A DNA stretch of 64,000 bases, from contig QFQQ01000018.1 of assembly GCA_003243445.1 (NCBI GenBank), positions 1-64,000 on the forward strand, given 5' to 3'. How positions within the stretch are numbered: position 1 is the stretch's first letter; each line of letters begins with the position of its first letter. This DNA comes from Citrobacter freundii. Lineage in GTDB: Bacteria; Bacteroidota; Bacteroidia; Chitinophagales; Chitinophagaceae. Below the pieces are notes generated by a model. The model had not been told where the DNA came from and made no database searches. It was given only the letters and a program-made list of their open reading frames with translations. The position numbers and the translations under genes are program-made. Of this stretch, positions 9,958 through 18,548 are shown in pieces.

Positions 9958-11571
9958 ATGAATGAGAAAACTATGCGGACAGATTTCCTCGTCATCGGAT
10001 CAGGTATCGCCGGTCTTACTTATGCGTTAAAAATGGCGCAGCGTTATCCCGAAAAAAAGGTGACCGTGATCACGAAGGCGGCTGCAGATGAAACGAATAC
10101 CAAGTATGCGCAGGGTGGCGTTGCGGTGGTGAACGATCTGGAAAATGACAGTTTTGAAAAACATATCGAAGATACGCTGATAGCGGGTGATGGCCTTTGC
10201 AATAGGAACGTGGTGGAAATCGTGGTGAAAGAAGGGCCTGATCGCGTTCGCGAGCTGATCGAATGGGGCGCGCAGTTCGATAAAGAAAAAGATGGTGATT
10301 ACAAACTCGGAAAAGAAGGCGGGCATTCTGAATTCCGTATCATCCATCACAAGGATATCACCGGCTGGGAAATGGAACGGGCGCTGCTGGAAGCTGTGTC
10401 CATGCAAACGAATATTGAGATCATCAAGCATTGTTTTATTCTGGATATTATTACGCAGCACCACGAAGGATATCTTGTTACAAAATCATCCCCGGGTATT
10501 GAATGCTATGGTGTGTATGCGTTGAATCTGGTAACAAACCAGATTGAAAAGATTCTTGCAAAGATCACGTTGCTGGCAACCGGTGGGAATGGGCAGGTAT
10601 ATCGTACTACCACCAATCCTTCGATTGCAACCGGTGATGGCGTGGCGATGGTATACCGTGCAAAAGGAAGGATCGAGAACATGGAATTCATCCAGTTTCA
10701 CCCGACAGCATTATATGAGCCAGGATTAAGAGGTCAGGCATTCCTGATCACTGAAGCAGTGCGTGGTGATGGTGGTATCCTTCGCAACAAGAGCGGCGAA
10801 GCATTTATGGAGCGGTATGATGAGCGCAGGGATCTTGCGCCGCGCGATATCGTTGCACGGGCAATCGATAGTGAAATGAAAAGAACAGGTACAGAGCATG
10901 TATGGCTGGATTGCCGACATTTCACCAAAGAAAAATTCATCGAGCATTTCCCTAACATTTATCAAAAGTGTTTATCGATCGGGATCGATATTACACAACA
11001 CATGATCCCTGTGGCACCTGCTGCACATTACAGTTGTGGTGGTATTAAGACAGATGAGTGGGGACGTACCTCTATACATAATTTATATGCCTGCGGCGAA
11101 TGCTCCAGCACCGGTTTGCATGGCGCCAACCGTCTTGCCAGCAATTCCTTACTGGAAGCAATGGTCTTTGCGCACCGTTGCTTTATCGATGTAACGGAAA
11201 AGATCGCGGCGCTTTCTTTCAATGAGAATATTCCTGACTGGAATGCCACCGGCACCAGCGAACCGAAGGAAATGATCCTGATCACTCAGAGCTTGAAAGA
11301 GCTTCAACAGGTGATGAGCGATTATGTCGGTATCGTCCGCAACAATATCCGTCTGCAACGTGCACTTAGCCGCCTTGATCTGCTTTGGGAGGAGACCGAA
11401 CAACTTTACCAGGGTTCATCTCTTTCTCCGCAACTGCTGGAATTACGGAATCTCATCACGGTTGGCTACCTGATCGTGAAGGGTGCAGCATTCCGGAAGG
11501 AAAGCAGGGGATTGCATTATAATACGGATTATCCGGAGAAGAGTGGGTTGGTGCAGAACATCGTACTGTAA
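9958..11571 (+). CDS. nadB: L-aspartate oxidase
   Basis: An FAD enzyme that oxidises L-aspartate to iminoaspartate, the first step of de novo NAD synthesis. It is 537 residues, as usual. Seen are the FAD site GSGIAGLTYALKMA, the TGGNGQVYRTTTNP loop, QFHPTALY, TEAVRGDGGILRN, the catalytic His/Arg region and ECSSTGLHGANRLASNSLLE. The last motifs separate aspartate oxidase from succinate dehydrogenase flavoprotein. A second in-frame ATG at 9973 (MRTDFLVIG) is an alternative start. nadA and nadC are not adjacent. Confidence 0.95.
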   Translation: MNEKTMRTDFLVIGSGIAGLTYALKMAQRYPEKKVTVITKAAADETNTKYAQGGVAVVNDLENDSFEKHIEDTLIAGDGLCNRNVVEIVVKEGPDRVRELIEWGAQFDKEKDGDYKLGKEGGHSEFRIIHHKDITGWEMERALLEAVSMQTNIEIIKHCFILDIITQHHEGYLVTKSSPGIECYGVYALNLVTNQIEKILAKITLLATGGNGQVYRTTTNPSIATGDGVAMVYRAKGRIENMEFIQFHPTALYEPGLRGQAFLITEAVRGDGGILRNKSGEAFMERYDERRDLAPRDIVARAIDSEMKRTGTEHVWLDCRHFTKEKFIEHFPNIYQKCLSIGIDITQHMIPVAPAAHYSCGGIKTDEWGRTSIHNLYACGECSSTGLHGANRLASNSLLEAMVFAHRCFIDVTEKIAALSFNENIPDWNATGTSEPKEMILITQSLKELQQVMSDYVGIVRNNIRLQRALSRLDLLWEETEQLYQGSSLSPQLLELRNLITVGYLIVKGAAFRKESRGLHYNTDYPEKSGLVQNIVL

Positions 11572-11573
11572 CA

Positions 11574-11718
11574 CGAATTTGAACACAAATGGTCGCGAAT
11601 TTTCGCGAATGGGTGCTTTATAGAAGAAATCACTGATATCCGGTAGATTTGAGAAGTATGGATGGCGAAAATCGGGGTCCATTCGCGATTATCCGCGCTA
11701 ATTCGCGTTTATTTGCGT
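11574..11718. repeat. Intergenic palindrome built from CGCGAATTTTCGCG words
   Basis: CACAAATGGTCGCGAATTTT (near 11584) faces CCATTCGCGATTATCCGCGC (near 11680) with further CGCGAAT and AATTCGCG copies on the two sides. A half copy of the same word (CGCGAATTACTGAACGCGAA) occurs at 24245-24275. Confidence 0.7.
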
Positions 11719-11719
11719 T

Positions 11720-12598
11720 ATGTATTATGTAGTTTACGGAATCCTCTACGCCGTTTCCCTCCTGCCGCTGAGGGTGTTATACTTGTTCTCGGATCTCGGT
11801 TATCTGATCCTTTATTACCTGATGGGCTATCGCAAGGAGATCGTAATGAGCAATCTTGGGATTGCATTTCCGGAGAAGACACTGGAGGAGCGGAAAAAGA
11901 TCGCGAAAGAGTTTTACCTGAATTTTACGGATACGTTCATTGAGACGATCAAGATGCTTTCCATCGGACCGAAGGAGCTGGCGCGACGCGGGCAATGCGA
12001 TGTGGAGCATCTGAATGATCTTATTGCCAAAGGACGAAATATCCATATCATGGCCGGGCACCAGTTCAATTGGGAGTTTGCCAACCTGATGTATGCCCGC
12101 TTGCTGAAGATCCCGTTTGTCGGGATCTATATGCCGGTCAACAACAAGATCTTCGACCGGATCTTCTTCAAATCGCGCTCCCGCTATGGAACGCTCATGG
12201 TTTCTGCCTGGGACTTCAAGCACAAGATGCATACTATTTTTAACGAACAATATATCCTGGCGCTGGCTGCCGATCAGAATCCCGGCATACCTGCCCGCGC
12301 ATTCTGGCTGAATTTTTTTGGCAAACCCGCGCCGTTTGTAACGGGTCCGGGAAAAGGCGCTGTAAAGAATAACACGGCGGTGGTGTATGTAGGGTTTCAG
12401 AAAGTAAAGCGCGGGCATTATTCTTTCAAGGCCGTGCCGCTGGCTGACAATGGTGCTGATCATACCGCTGAGGAGCTGACGCTGTTGTATAAGAAAGCGT
12501 TAGAGGATGCTATCCGGAAAGATCCTTCGAATTATTTGTGGAGTCATAGGAGGTGGAGGCATGAGTGGAAGGAGGAGTATTCACCGATTATAGAATAA
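11720..12598 (+). CDS. LpxL/HtrB-type lysophospholipid or lipid A acyltransferase
   Basis: A 292-residue membrane-associated acyltransferase of the LpxL family, which adds a secondary acyl chain to Kdo2-lipid A or a related lipid on the inner membrane. An N-terminal membrane anchor covers about 4-35. The catalytic H114-x4-E119 motif (HQFNWE) is intact. ALAADQNPG and a final LWSHRRWRHEW segment are typical. Bacteroidota often have one or two such enzymes, and the acyl donor cannot be told. A terminator follows 3 bases after the stop codon. Confidence 0.85.
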   Translation: MYYVVYGILYAVSLLPLRVLYLFSDLGYLILYYLMGYRKEIVMSNLGIAFPEKTLEERKKIAKEFYLNFTDTFIETIKMLSIGPKELARRGQCDVEHLNDLIAKGRNIHIMAGHQFNWEFANLMYARLLKIPFVGIYMPVNNKIFDRIFFKSRSRYGTLMVSAWDFKHKMHTIFNEQYILALAADQNPGIPARAFWLNFFGKPAPFVTGPGKGAVKNNTAVVYVGFQKVKRGHYSFKAVPLADNGADHTAEELTLLYKKALEDAIRKDPSNYLWSHRRWRHEWKEEYSPIIE

Positions 12599-12600
12599 TG

Positions 12601-12632
12601 AAAGGGTCAATCGAGAGATTGGCCCTTTTTGA
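12601..12632 (+). terminator. Terminator of the acyltransferase gene
   Basis: AAAGGGTCAATC and GATTGGCCCTTT pair over 12 positions (one G-T) with a GAGA loop, followed by TTTTT. Confidence 0.85.
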
Positions 12633-12714
12633 TCATAGAAATTTTTCAAACGCACCGTGAAAACACCTTTCTTTAGGAGCTAAAATACCCTTGATAACAG
12701 CGGTTGAATTTGTG

Positions 12715-12738
12715 AGATTTGGATGGTAAAGCAAATCT
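12715..12738. promoter_or_regulatory. Inverted repeat upstream of signalling cassette 1
   Basis: AGATTTG, 10 bases, CAAATCT, ending 21 bases before the lipoprotein start. Its size suits a dimeric regulator such as the LuxR-type regulator of this cassette. This is inference, and the second cassette has a different inverted repeat in the same place. Confidence 0.35.
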
Positions 12739-12759
12739 TTCCACCTAAAAACTACTGTT

Positions 12760-13389
12760 ATGAAAATTCGGAAATTTTACATTCTTAAGCTGCACTTCTT
12801 TTATTATGCAACTATTGTTTTGGCTACAATGTACGCCTGTAAAGGGGAGTCAACTACAGATGATTCAGCAAAAGTACAAACAACCAATTCGGTCAATGGA
12901 AACTCATGTGATTCGCTAGGGAGAGAATATCGAGATGAACTAATACGGAGAATAAAGTCGAGAACTGCTTTTTACGACAGTGTTACTAAGAATGCAGTAG
13001 TGGCGCCATATAAGGATAGTCCGATCGACGAGGAAATAGGAGACGTATATATACAGTCATTTATTAGAGAGATGAGTAGGCTTGGGATAAAAAATACTAC
13101 AGCCGTAACGATTTCAAAAAGGCAGCTTGAAATGTATGTTGGCTACCTCAATGAAATGAAGGAAGATTCAATTATGTTGGCGTTTGGTAAATACGACAAA
13201 AGCTCACTAGACGCAGGGAATTTGTATGATATTGAATTTGATAGACGGCACTATGAGCCAAATAACCGCTTTACTTTGATTGTGGGCATTCCCATCAAAA
13301 AAGCAGATCGGACGGAGGATAAATTCATTACGACCTTTAAAATTGGGCAAAGCAAATTTTATGACGACTGGCAAGGTCTCTGGCCGTAA
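12760..13389 (+). CDS. Lipoprotein of unknown function, first gene of signalling cassette 1
   Basis: A 209-residue protein with a membrane-targeting N-terminus ending in a likely lipobox (MYAC, Cys27). The mature part begins with a Ser/Thr/Asn-rich linker, then a mixed alpha/beta region with VTISKRQLEMYVGYLNEM and RFTLIVGIPIKK. The first gene of cassette 2 (48809-49318) is also a lipoprotein with an equivalent layout (FISVEQINSFRSGF, then VRLMLVGVN), so the two may be remote homologues. Base composition is slightly more AT-rich than its neighbours. The next gene starts 10 bases later. A sensory or ligand-binding role for the kinase downstream is an inference. Confidence 0.7.
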   Translation: MKIRKFYILKLHFFYYATIVLATMYACKGESTTDDSAKVQTTNSVNGNSCDSLGREYRDELIRRIKSRTAFYDSVTKNAVVAPYKDSPIDEEIGDVYIQSFIREMSRLGIKNTTAVTISKRQLEMYVGYLNEMKEDSIMLAFGKYDKSSLDAGNLYDIEFDRRHYEPNNRFTLIVGIPIKKADRTEDKFITTFKIGQSKFYDDWQGLWP

Positions 13390-13399
13390 ACAATAACTC

Positions 13400-14050
13400 A
13401 TGTTCTATATCATTCTAGCACTGGAAGCCCTCGCATTTTTAACCGGTTTGCTCCTTTTTAGAAAGATCAAGCCGGTTATATACCGCCTCATTGTGTTTGT
13501 TCTCTTACTTACTGTAGTGAACGAGGGCCTGGTCGTTTTCGGTGTGTATCAAAAATGGCATGTACCCAAGTATCTATTCTATAATATTTTTTTTCTGATA
13601 CAACTCATTGTGTTTTTACTTATTTTTTATTTCTCGTATGAAAAACAACGTGCAAAACTCGTAACGGGTTTGATCGGTATAGCGGGAATTGTGGTGAGTT
13701 CACTTGCCCTACAGAAGCATGGCATAATGGGTTTCAATCCTTATTTCGTGGATTCAATAGCAGGGTCCATCATACTTCTTGGATGCTCTTATTTATATTT
13801 TCAACAGGCGAAAGAAAAGTTATATCATCCGACAAAAGATCCCCTGTTCTGGTTCTCAAGCGGATTGATCATCGCAAACTTTTTCCTCCTGTTATTTATC
13901 AGTGCTACATTTTTAAAATCCTTTACCGCTGAGGCAACAAGTACGAAGATTGTATTTACGCTGACGAGCATTGGAAATCTGCTGTATTACAGCTTTATTA
14001 TAATCAGTATGCTATGCTCATCGCGATCACCGAAGCTGGTTGGTACCTGA
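13400..14050 (+). CDS. Multi-pass membrane protein of signalling cassette 1
   Basis: A 216-residue hydrophobic protein with about six or seven membrane helices and no catalytic motif. The start reads MFYIILALEALAFL. The segment FRKIKPVIYR after helix 1 and DPLFWFSSGLII near residue 150 are matched by FRKIDPSYYPF and NAKFWICIGIII in the membrane protein at 49371-50039, so the two are likely homologues. Its last 37 bases overlap the kinase gene, which suggests fixed stoichiometry. It probably serves as the membrane sensor or anchor for the kinase. The family is not recognised. Confidence 0.75.
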   Translation: MFYIILALEALAFLTGLLLFRKIKPVIYRLIVFVLLLTVVNEGLVVFGVYQKWHVPKYLFYNIFFLIQLIVFLLIFYFSYEKQRAKLVTGLIGIAGIVVSSLALQKHGIMGFNPYFVDSIAGSIILLGCSYLYFQQAKEKLYHPTKDPLFWFSSGLIIANFFLLLFISATFLKSFTAEATSTKIVFTLTSIGNLLYYSFIIISMLCSSRSPKLVGT

Positions 14051-14817
14051 TTGGGGCATCCACCCTGTTTCTTCTCATATTTATTGTCTTTCTTTTGTTC
14101 TATCTCAAGACGCAAATCCGGCAAAATAACTATATGCTTAAAGAAGAACAGTTGAGATTCCAGTACCAGGAACAATTACTAAAAACCCAATTGGAAATAC
14201 AGGAGCAAACCCTGAAAACAATTTCACAGGAGATACATGATAACATTGGGCAAGCGCTTACCCTGGCCAAACTTAACCTCAATACAATGTTGCCTGTGCA
14301 GGATAACTCTCTTGAACAGAAAATACTTAATTCAAAGGAACTCGTGAGTAAGGCTATCACAGATCTTCGTGATCTGAGTCATAGCCTTGACACAGATTAT
14401 GTACAGGAAATGGGATTACAGCGCGCCATCGAATATGAGCTGGAGCGAATACAAAAAACAGGAGCCTCCAATGCCGTGTTAGAAATAGAAGGTAACTCCT
14501 ACCGCCTATCCAAACAAAAAGAACTTATCCTTTTTCGCATCACTCAGGAAGCGTTTACCAACAGCCTAAAACACGCGGAGCCCCAGACCATCAGGGTGCA
14601 TATGAATTATAAACCGGAAGGTCTTTTAATGATCATCTCCGATGATGGCAAAGGCATGGATCTGCTTGAGGTCATAGCCCCCAATACAGGCGTTGGCACC
14701 CGCAATATGCAAAGCCGTGCGGATATGATCGGCGCATCGGTCGGGTTTGATAGCAGCCCGGGTAATGGAACAAGAATCAATATTTTCTTACCGCTTGAAA
14801 ACAATAAGAATGCCTGA
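14014..14817 (+). CDS. Sensor histidine kinase, HisKA_3 (NarX/LiaS) type
   Basis: A 267-residue kinase with one N-terminal membrane helix (about 8-32), a coiled coil (35-70) and a dimerisation domain with the phosphorylation motif QEIHDNIGQALTLAKLNLN. The HATPase_c domain has the N box ITQEAFTNSLKHA, the G1 box SDDGKGMD and the G2 region GVGTRNMQSRADMIGA. There is no extracellular sensor domain, so signal input probably comes through the overlapping membrane protein. The stop codon overlaps the response regulator start by 8 bases (ATGCCTGA). Confidence 0.9.
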   Translation: MLIAITEAGWYLIGASTLFLLIFIVFLLFYLKTQIRQNNYMLKEEQLRFQYQEQLLKTQLEIQEQTLKTISQEIHDNIGQALTLAKLNLNTMLPVQDNSLEQKILNSKELVSKAITDLRDLSHSLDTDYVQEMGLQRAIEYELERIQKTGASNAVLEIEGNSYRLSKQKELILFRITQEAFTNSLKHAEPQTIRVHMNYKPEGLLMIISDDGKGMDLLEVIAPNTGVGTRNMQSRADMIGASVGFDSSPGNGTRINIFLPLENNKNA

Positions 14818-15469
14818 TACCAAATACAAAGTCGCTCTTGTAGATGACCATGTTCTCCTTCGCCGGGGCCTGGCCACCCTGATAGATAGCTTCGATGAAT
14901 TTTCAGTGATCTTCCAGGCTGACAATGGAGAGCAGATGCAGCAGAAAATAAATTCAGATGATCTGCCCGATCTTGTATTGCTCGATATTAATATGCCGAA
15001 GATGGATGGTTATGCATCTGCCGTATGGCTCAAGCAAAAGTATCCGCTGATCAGGATCATGGCCTTGTCGATGTACGACAATGAAAACGCCGTCATACGA
15101 ATGTTCAAAGCGGGAGCAAAAGGATATATTCTGAAGGACTGCGAGCCACCGGAATTGAGATCAGCTCTTTTGTCGATAATGGAACGTGGCTATTATTATT
15201 CGGAGCTTGTTACAGGAAAACTCATTCATTCCATTAACAAACTTGAAGAAGACAACGATATCCGGAACATGACACAGCTCAATGATCGTGAGGTCCAGTT
15301 CCTGAAACTTGTTTGTACCGAAATGACCTATAAGGAAATTGCGGAGCAGATGTTCTTAAGCCCCCGCACCATCGATGGCTACCGCGATGCCCTCTTTGAG
15401 AAATTGAATATCAAAACACGTGTGGGGCTGGTGATGTACGCGATCAAAAATGGCTTTGTGAATGTGTGA
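14810..15469 (+). CDS. NarL/LuxR-type response regulator
   Basis: A 219-residue regulator, starting MPDTKYKVALVDDHVLLRRG. The receiver domain has the acidic pair DD, phospho-acceptor Asp in LVLLDINMPKMDGY and the Lys of AKGYILKDCEP. The C-terminal LuxR helix-turn-helix reads LNDREVQFLKLVCTEMTYKEIAEQMFLSPRTI (two segments either side of the turn). The chosen ATG overlaps the kinase stop codon. A longer frame from 14747 would overlap the kinase by 70 bases and lacks family support. It probably controls its own cassette or envelope genes. Confidence 0.9.
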   Translation: MPDTKYKVALVDDHVLLRRGLATLIDSFDEFSVIFQADNGEQMQQKINSDDLPDLVLLDINMPKMDGYASAVWLKQKYPLIRIMALSMYDNENAVIRMFKAGAKGYILKDCEPPELRSALLSIMERGYYYSELVTGKLIHSINKLEEDNDIRNMTQLNDREVQFLKLVCTEMTYKEIAEQMFLSPRTIDGYRDALFEKLNIKTRVGLVMYAIKNGFVNV

Positions 15470-15487
15470 GAGGAAAAGACAGCCTGG

Positions 15488-15655
15488 ATGGTTTGAGAGG
15501 TTCCAGAAGTTCCAGAGGTTCCATAAGTCAAAAACAGAGACAGGTTACGAAATTATACTTCATAACCTGTCTCTGTTTTTAACCACTGAAAACTTTTGGA
15601 ACCTCTGGAACTTATGGAACCTTTGGAACTTCTGAAACCTCTGAAACCTTTCTCC
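15488..15655. repeat. GGTTCCAGAG-word palindrome with a nested terminator
   Basis: Left arm GTTTGAGAGGTTCCAGAAG and on (15491-15525). Right arm GGAACCTCTGGAACTTATGG and on (15598-15650). Between them stands a perfect 17-bp hairpin (15531-15579). It separates the convergent response regulator and MBL genes. Confidence 0.8.
15531..15579. terminator. Bidirectional terminator between convergent genes
   Basis: AAAACAGAGACAGGTTA and TAACCTGTCTCTGTTTT are perfect complements separated by 15 bases, with A and T runs on both sides, so it can stop transcription from either direction. Confidence 0.85.
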
Positions 15656-15658
15656 CTC

Positions 15659-17068
15659 CTAATTCAACACACTCGTCTCCTTCACAACCTCCGCCTTCTC
15701 CTGTTCCTTTATCTTCCCCCAGCCTCCAACAATATTCCGCAGGTTATGAATGCCCTGGCGTTTAAGAAGGGAGGAGGCGATCACGCTGCGATAGCCGCCA
15801 GCGCAATGGACATAAATGTTATGACGGTCCTCAAGGTTCACCATGCTTCCGGGATCGGTCAGTTCGTTTAATGGAATATTGAGCGCCTGTTTCAAATGAC
15901 CATCGGCGTATTCGGCTGGTTTGCGCACATCGACCACAACAAGGTTCTGATCAAAAGGAATATCCATCATCAGTTCGTCAGCTTCCACATCTATGATCAT
16001 GTCTGAAGTTTCGCCGTTGTTCTTCCATGCATCATAGCTGCCATCAAGATATCCTTCCACTTTATCCAGGCCAACCCTGGCGAGACGGACAATGCTTTCC
16101 CTTTCCTTACCTGGTTCGGTTACCAGCAGCATCGGCGCATCAAAGGGCAAAAGGCTACCGGCCCATTCAGCAAAGCGGCCATCCAGCCCGATGCTGATAG
16201 AACCAGGCACAAAGCCCTGTGTGAAAGTTGAGGAAGGACGTGTATCAAGAATGATCGTATTGTCGGTGATCAACCCTTTGAATTCAGCAACGCTCAACGG
16301 CCTTAAACCTTTTTCCATTACCGCATCAAGGCTGTCGTATCCTTCTTTATTGATCTTCGCATTGATCGGAAAATATTGAGGCGGTGGCGGAATGCCATCA
16401 GTCACTGCCTTGATGAACTCTTCCTTATTGGTGGCCTGCAACGCATAATTGGTTTGTTTTTCACTACCAACTGTGCTGTGTGTATCCGGGCCAAGATTTT
16501 TACCACATGCGCTGCCGGGACCGTGCGCAGGATAAACCAGCACATCATCGGCCAGCGGTACAATCTTTTGCTGCAGGCTGTCATACATCATTCCGGCAAG
16601 GTCAGCAGTGGAGATCTCATTGCCTTTTTGGGCGAGATCAGGGCGGCCAACATCACCCACGAATAATGTATCACCTGTAAATATGCTATGATCCTTACCT
16701 GACTCATCTTTCAACAGGTAACAGGAAGACTCCAGCGTATGACCAGGCGTATGCAATACTTCCACGCTCAGCTTACCGATCTTAAAGATCTCGCCGTCTT
16801 TGGCGATGTGGGCTTCAAAACCAGTGGAAGTACCGGGTCCGTAAACGATCGGAGCACCCGTTGCTTTTGCCAGGTCCAGGTGGCCGCTGACAAAATCCGC
16901 ATGAAAATGTGTTTCGAAAATGTATTTAATGGTCGCTTTGCGCTCATTTGCCAGGTCGAGATAGGTGTCAATATCACGAAGCGGGTCGATCACTGCCGCT
17001 TCACCATCGCTTTCGATGTAATAGGCGGCCTCACTCAGACAATTGGTATATAACTGCTTGATAAACAT
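15659..17068 (-). CDS. MBL-fold hydrolase fused to two rhodanese domains (persulfide dioxygenase type)
   Basis: A 469-residue cytosolic enzyme. Residues 1-about 235 are a metallo-beta-lactamase fold with THFHADFVSGH (H54, H56, D58), H110 and D133, the pattern of ETHE1-like persulfide dioxygenases that oxidise glutathione or protein persulfide to sulfite. Two rhodanese domains follow. The first (about 255-355) lacks a Cys in its active loop (VTEPGKER) and is probably structural. The second has C422 in HCAGGYRS and should carry persulfide sulfur. The ArsR-type regulator upstream on the same strand (17443-17781) likely controls it in response to sulfide or persulfide stress. Confidence 0.88.
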   Translation of the reverse strand: MFIKQLYTNCLSEAAYYIESDGEAAVIDPLRDIDTYLDLANERKATIKYIFETHFHADFVSGHLDLAKATGAPIVYGPGTSTGFEAHIAKDGEIFKIGKLSVEVLHTPGHTLESSCYLLKDESGKDHSIFTGDTLFVGDVGRPDLAQKGNEISTADLAGMMYDSLQQKIVPLADDVLVYPAHGPGSACGKNLGPDTHSTVGSEKQTNYALQATNKEEFIKAVTDGIPPPPQYFPINAKINKEGYDSLDAVMEKGLRPLSVAEFKGLITDNTIILDTRPSSTFTQGFVPGSISIGLDGRFAEWAGSLLPFDAPMLLVTEPGKERESIVRLARVGLDKVEGYLDGSYDAWKNNGETSDMIIDVEADELMMDIPFDQNLVVVDVRKPAEYADGHLKQALNIPLNELTDPGSMVNLEDRHNIYVHCAGGYRSVIASSLLKRQGIHNLRNIVGGWGKIKEQEKAEVVKETSVLN

Positions 17069-17386
17069 GTGATGTGGGTTATTATAGACACAAATTTACT
17101 TTATATAATCGGAACGGTGTAAACTGCACTATAAGATACAACTCAGATCAGGGAAAGTTTGAATGCGGGGAAGAAGGGAGGCATCACGACGGAGGGGATC
17201 TGCGTAGGTTCCTGCTGATCCCGCAGACCTTGACATCTTTCCTGGAATTTGCCCTTTGCTATGTACAGGTTGACCGTCGAAAACGCAGATCATCCTGATC
17301 AATTTCTGAAAAATGGGACCATTTGCGGATCCTGCCGGCAGCACTGAAGCCATGGATTGGGAGACGTTCTCAGCACAGCCGCTGCA
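17069..17386. other. Intergenic, no gene seen
   Basis: About 320 bases between the MBL-rhodanese gene and the terminator of the ArsR-type gene. Possible frames here have no family features. It should contain the promoter and operator of the MBL-rhodanese gene, but no clear site was found. Confidence 0.4.
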
Positions 17387-17422
17387 ATTAAAAAGGCCGC
17401 TTATCTTACAGATAAACGGCCT
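17387..17422 (-). terminator. Terminator of the ArsR-type regulator gene
   Basis: AGGCCGCTTATC (17394-17405) and GATAAACGGCCT (17411-17422) pair over 12 positions with one mismatch around TTACA, followed on the minus strand by TTTTAAT. It separates the regulator from the MBL-rhodanese gene, so the two are not one simple transcript. Confidence 0.8.
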
Positions 17423-17442
17423 CTTGCAGAGATACAATAATG

Positions 17443-17781
17443 TTAGTTCAACAAGGATTCCACAAATTGGTTCAACTCCTCAATACGGGCAGTATTTATC
17501 GTGTAATAGATAAACTTTCCATCCCGTTCGGTGTTCACAAAACCTGCCTTACGAAGGATCGCAAGGTGTTGGGAGGCCACAGATTGCTCAAGCCTTAATT
17601 TCACATAAATCTCTGTCACGGTGATTTTTCCCGACTCGTCGATCAATTTCAGGATCTGTTGGCGGAGCTTATGATTGATGGCCCTCAGAACAAGAGACGC
17701 CTTCTTCACATTCAGCAAATCCACTTTCAGTGCATTGTTGCTGTCGGGAGCTGTGTTCAATGTAAGCATGTAGTTGTTCAT
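17443..17781 (-). CDS. ArsR-family transcriptional regulator
   Basis: A 112-residue winged-helix protein. The recognition region reads LEQSVASQHLAILRKAGFVN and the wing RDGKFIYYTINT. ArsR proteins are dimeric repressors. The protein has no Cys residue, so it cannot use the dithiol switch of the sulfide sensors SqrR and BigR or a Cys metal site. Its position next to a persulfide-oxidising enzyme suggests it regulates that gene by another signal or through a partner. The start MNNYMLTLNT has a poorly conserved tail, and a later start is possible. Confidence 0.85.
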   Translation of the reverse strand: MNNYMLTLNTAPDSNNALKVDLLNVKKASLVLRAINHKLRQQILKLIDESGKITVTEIYVKLRLEQSVASQHLAILRKAGFVNTERDGKFIYYTINTARIEELNQFVESLLN

Positions 17782-17880
17782 AGTTATAACCGGTTAAAAA
17801 ATCCTAAACTGCAAAGTTAGCCATCCCTCACTTTTTTTTGAAAACAAAATTGTTAAGAAGTACATTTTTTTTATAAGTGA

Positions 17881-18546
17881 CTAATGGGCAGGAGAGTAGA
17901 ACTCCTTTACATAAAACGGTTCAACGTACGCCAGGTCAGCAAACCGTTTGTCTTCATAATATTTGCCTGCCAGCTGCACCATATCTTCAGAAGTGGTAAT
18001 CACATCGCTGAATTGTGCATTGGCGTGTGAAAGAACTGCTTTCCATTTATAACTGCCGTTTCCTGAGAATATAACCTGATCTGCTGCGAGTATATGATCA
18101 AAATTTGTTCCATTCAGTATCATCGCACAGGGTGCCATGATTTCTTTCAGCGTTTGATCATATACAGCCGTGAATACTTCCATTCTTCTTGCATCGATCA
18201 TCGGGCAAAGCAATGCGCCGCTTCCTTCGATCCTTGCTGCTGAGGCCATTACTGCCAATGTGTTGATCGTGATCAATGGGAGGCCCAGTGCAAAGCATAT
18301 TCCCTTTGCTGCGGATAATCCCACTCTTAAGCCTGTATAAGAACCTGGTCCGATCGTGACGGCTACCGCGTCAAGATCGCCCGGCTTAAGCCCGGATATA
18401 TTGATCAGTTGCCGGATGCTGTTGTGTAACCAGCCTGATTGATCCTTTCTACGGTCGGTCATGGCCGGCGCTAGTAACACGTTGTTATTTGCCAGGCAAA
18501 CCGAAGCCCCTTCAACTGCTGTATCTATATGTAATATGTGTGCCAT
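17881..18546 (-). CDS. tsaB: tRNA threonylcarbamoyladenosine biosynthesis protein TsaB
   Basis: A 221-residue ASKHA-fold protein, the partner that stabilises TsaD in making t6A at position 37 of ANN-decoding tRNAs. It starts MAHILHIDTAVEGASVCLA. The conserved VTIGPGSYTGLRVGLSAAKG and the PMIDARRMEVFTAVYD segment identify TsaB rather than TsaD, which has metal-binding His residues absent here. It lies 2 bases after the upstream gene (18549-19178) and probably shares its transcript. Confidence 0.92.
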   Translation of the reverse strand: MAHILHIDTAVEGASVCLANNNVLLAPAMTDRRKDQSGWLHNSIRQLINISGLKPGDLDAVAVTIGPGSYTGLRVGLSAAKGICFALGLPLITINTLAVMASAARIEGSGALLCPMIDARRMEVFTAVYDQTLKEIMAPCAMILNGTNFDHILAADQVIFSGNGSYKWKAVLSHANAQFSDVITTSEDMVQLAGKYYEDKRFADLAYVEPFYVKEFYSPAH

Positions 18547-18548
18547 TA

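Noticed and set aside
11777..12463. A 228-codon minus-strand frame
   Set aside because: Opposite the LpxL-type acyltransferase, which has an intact catalytic motif.
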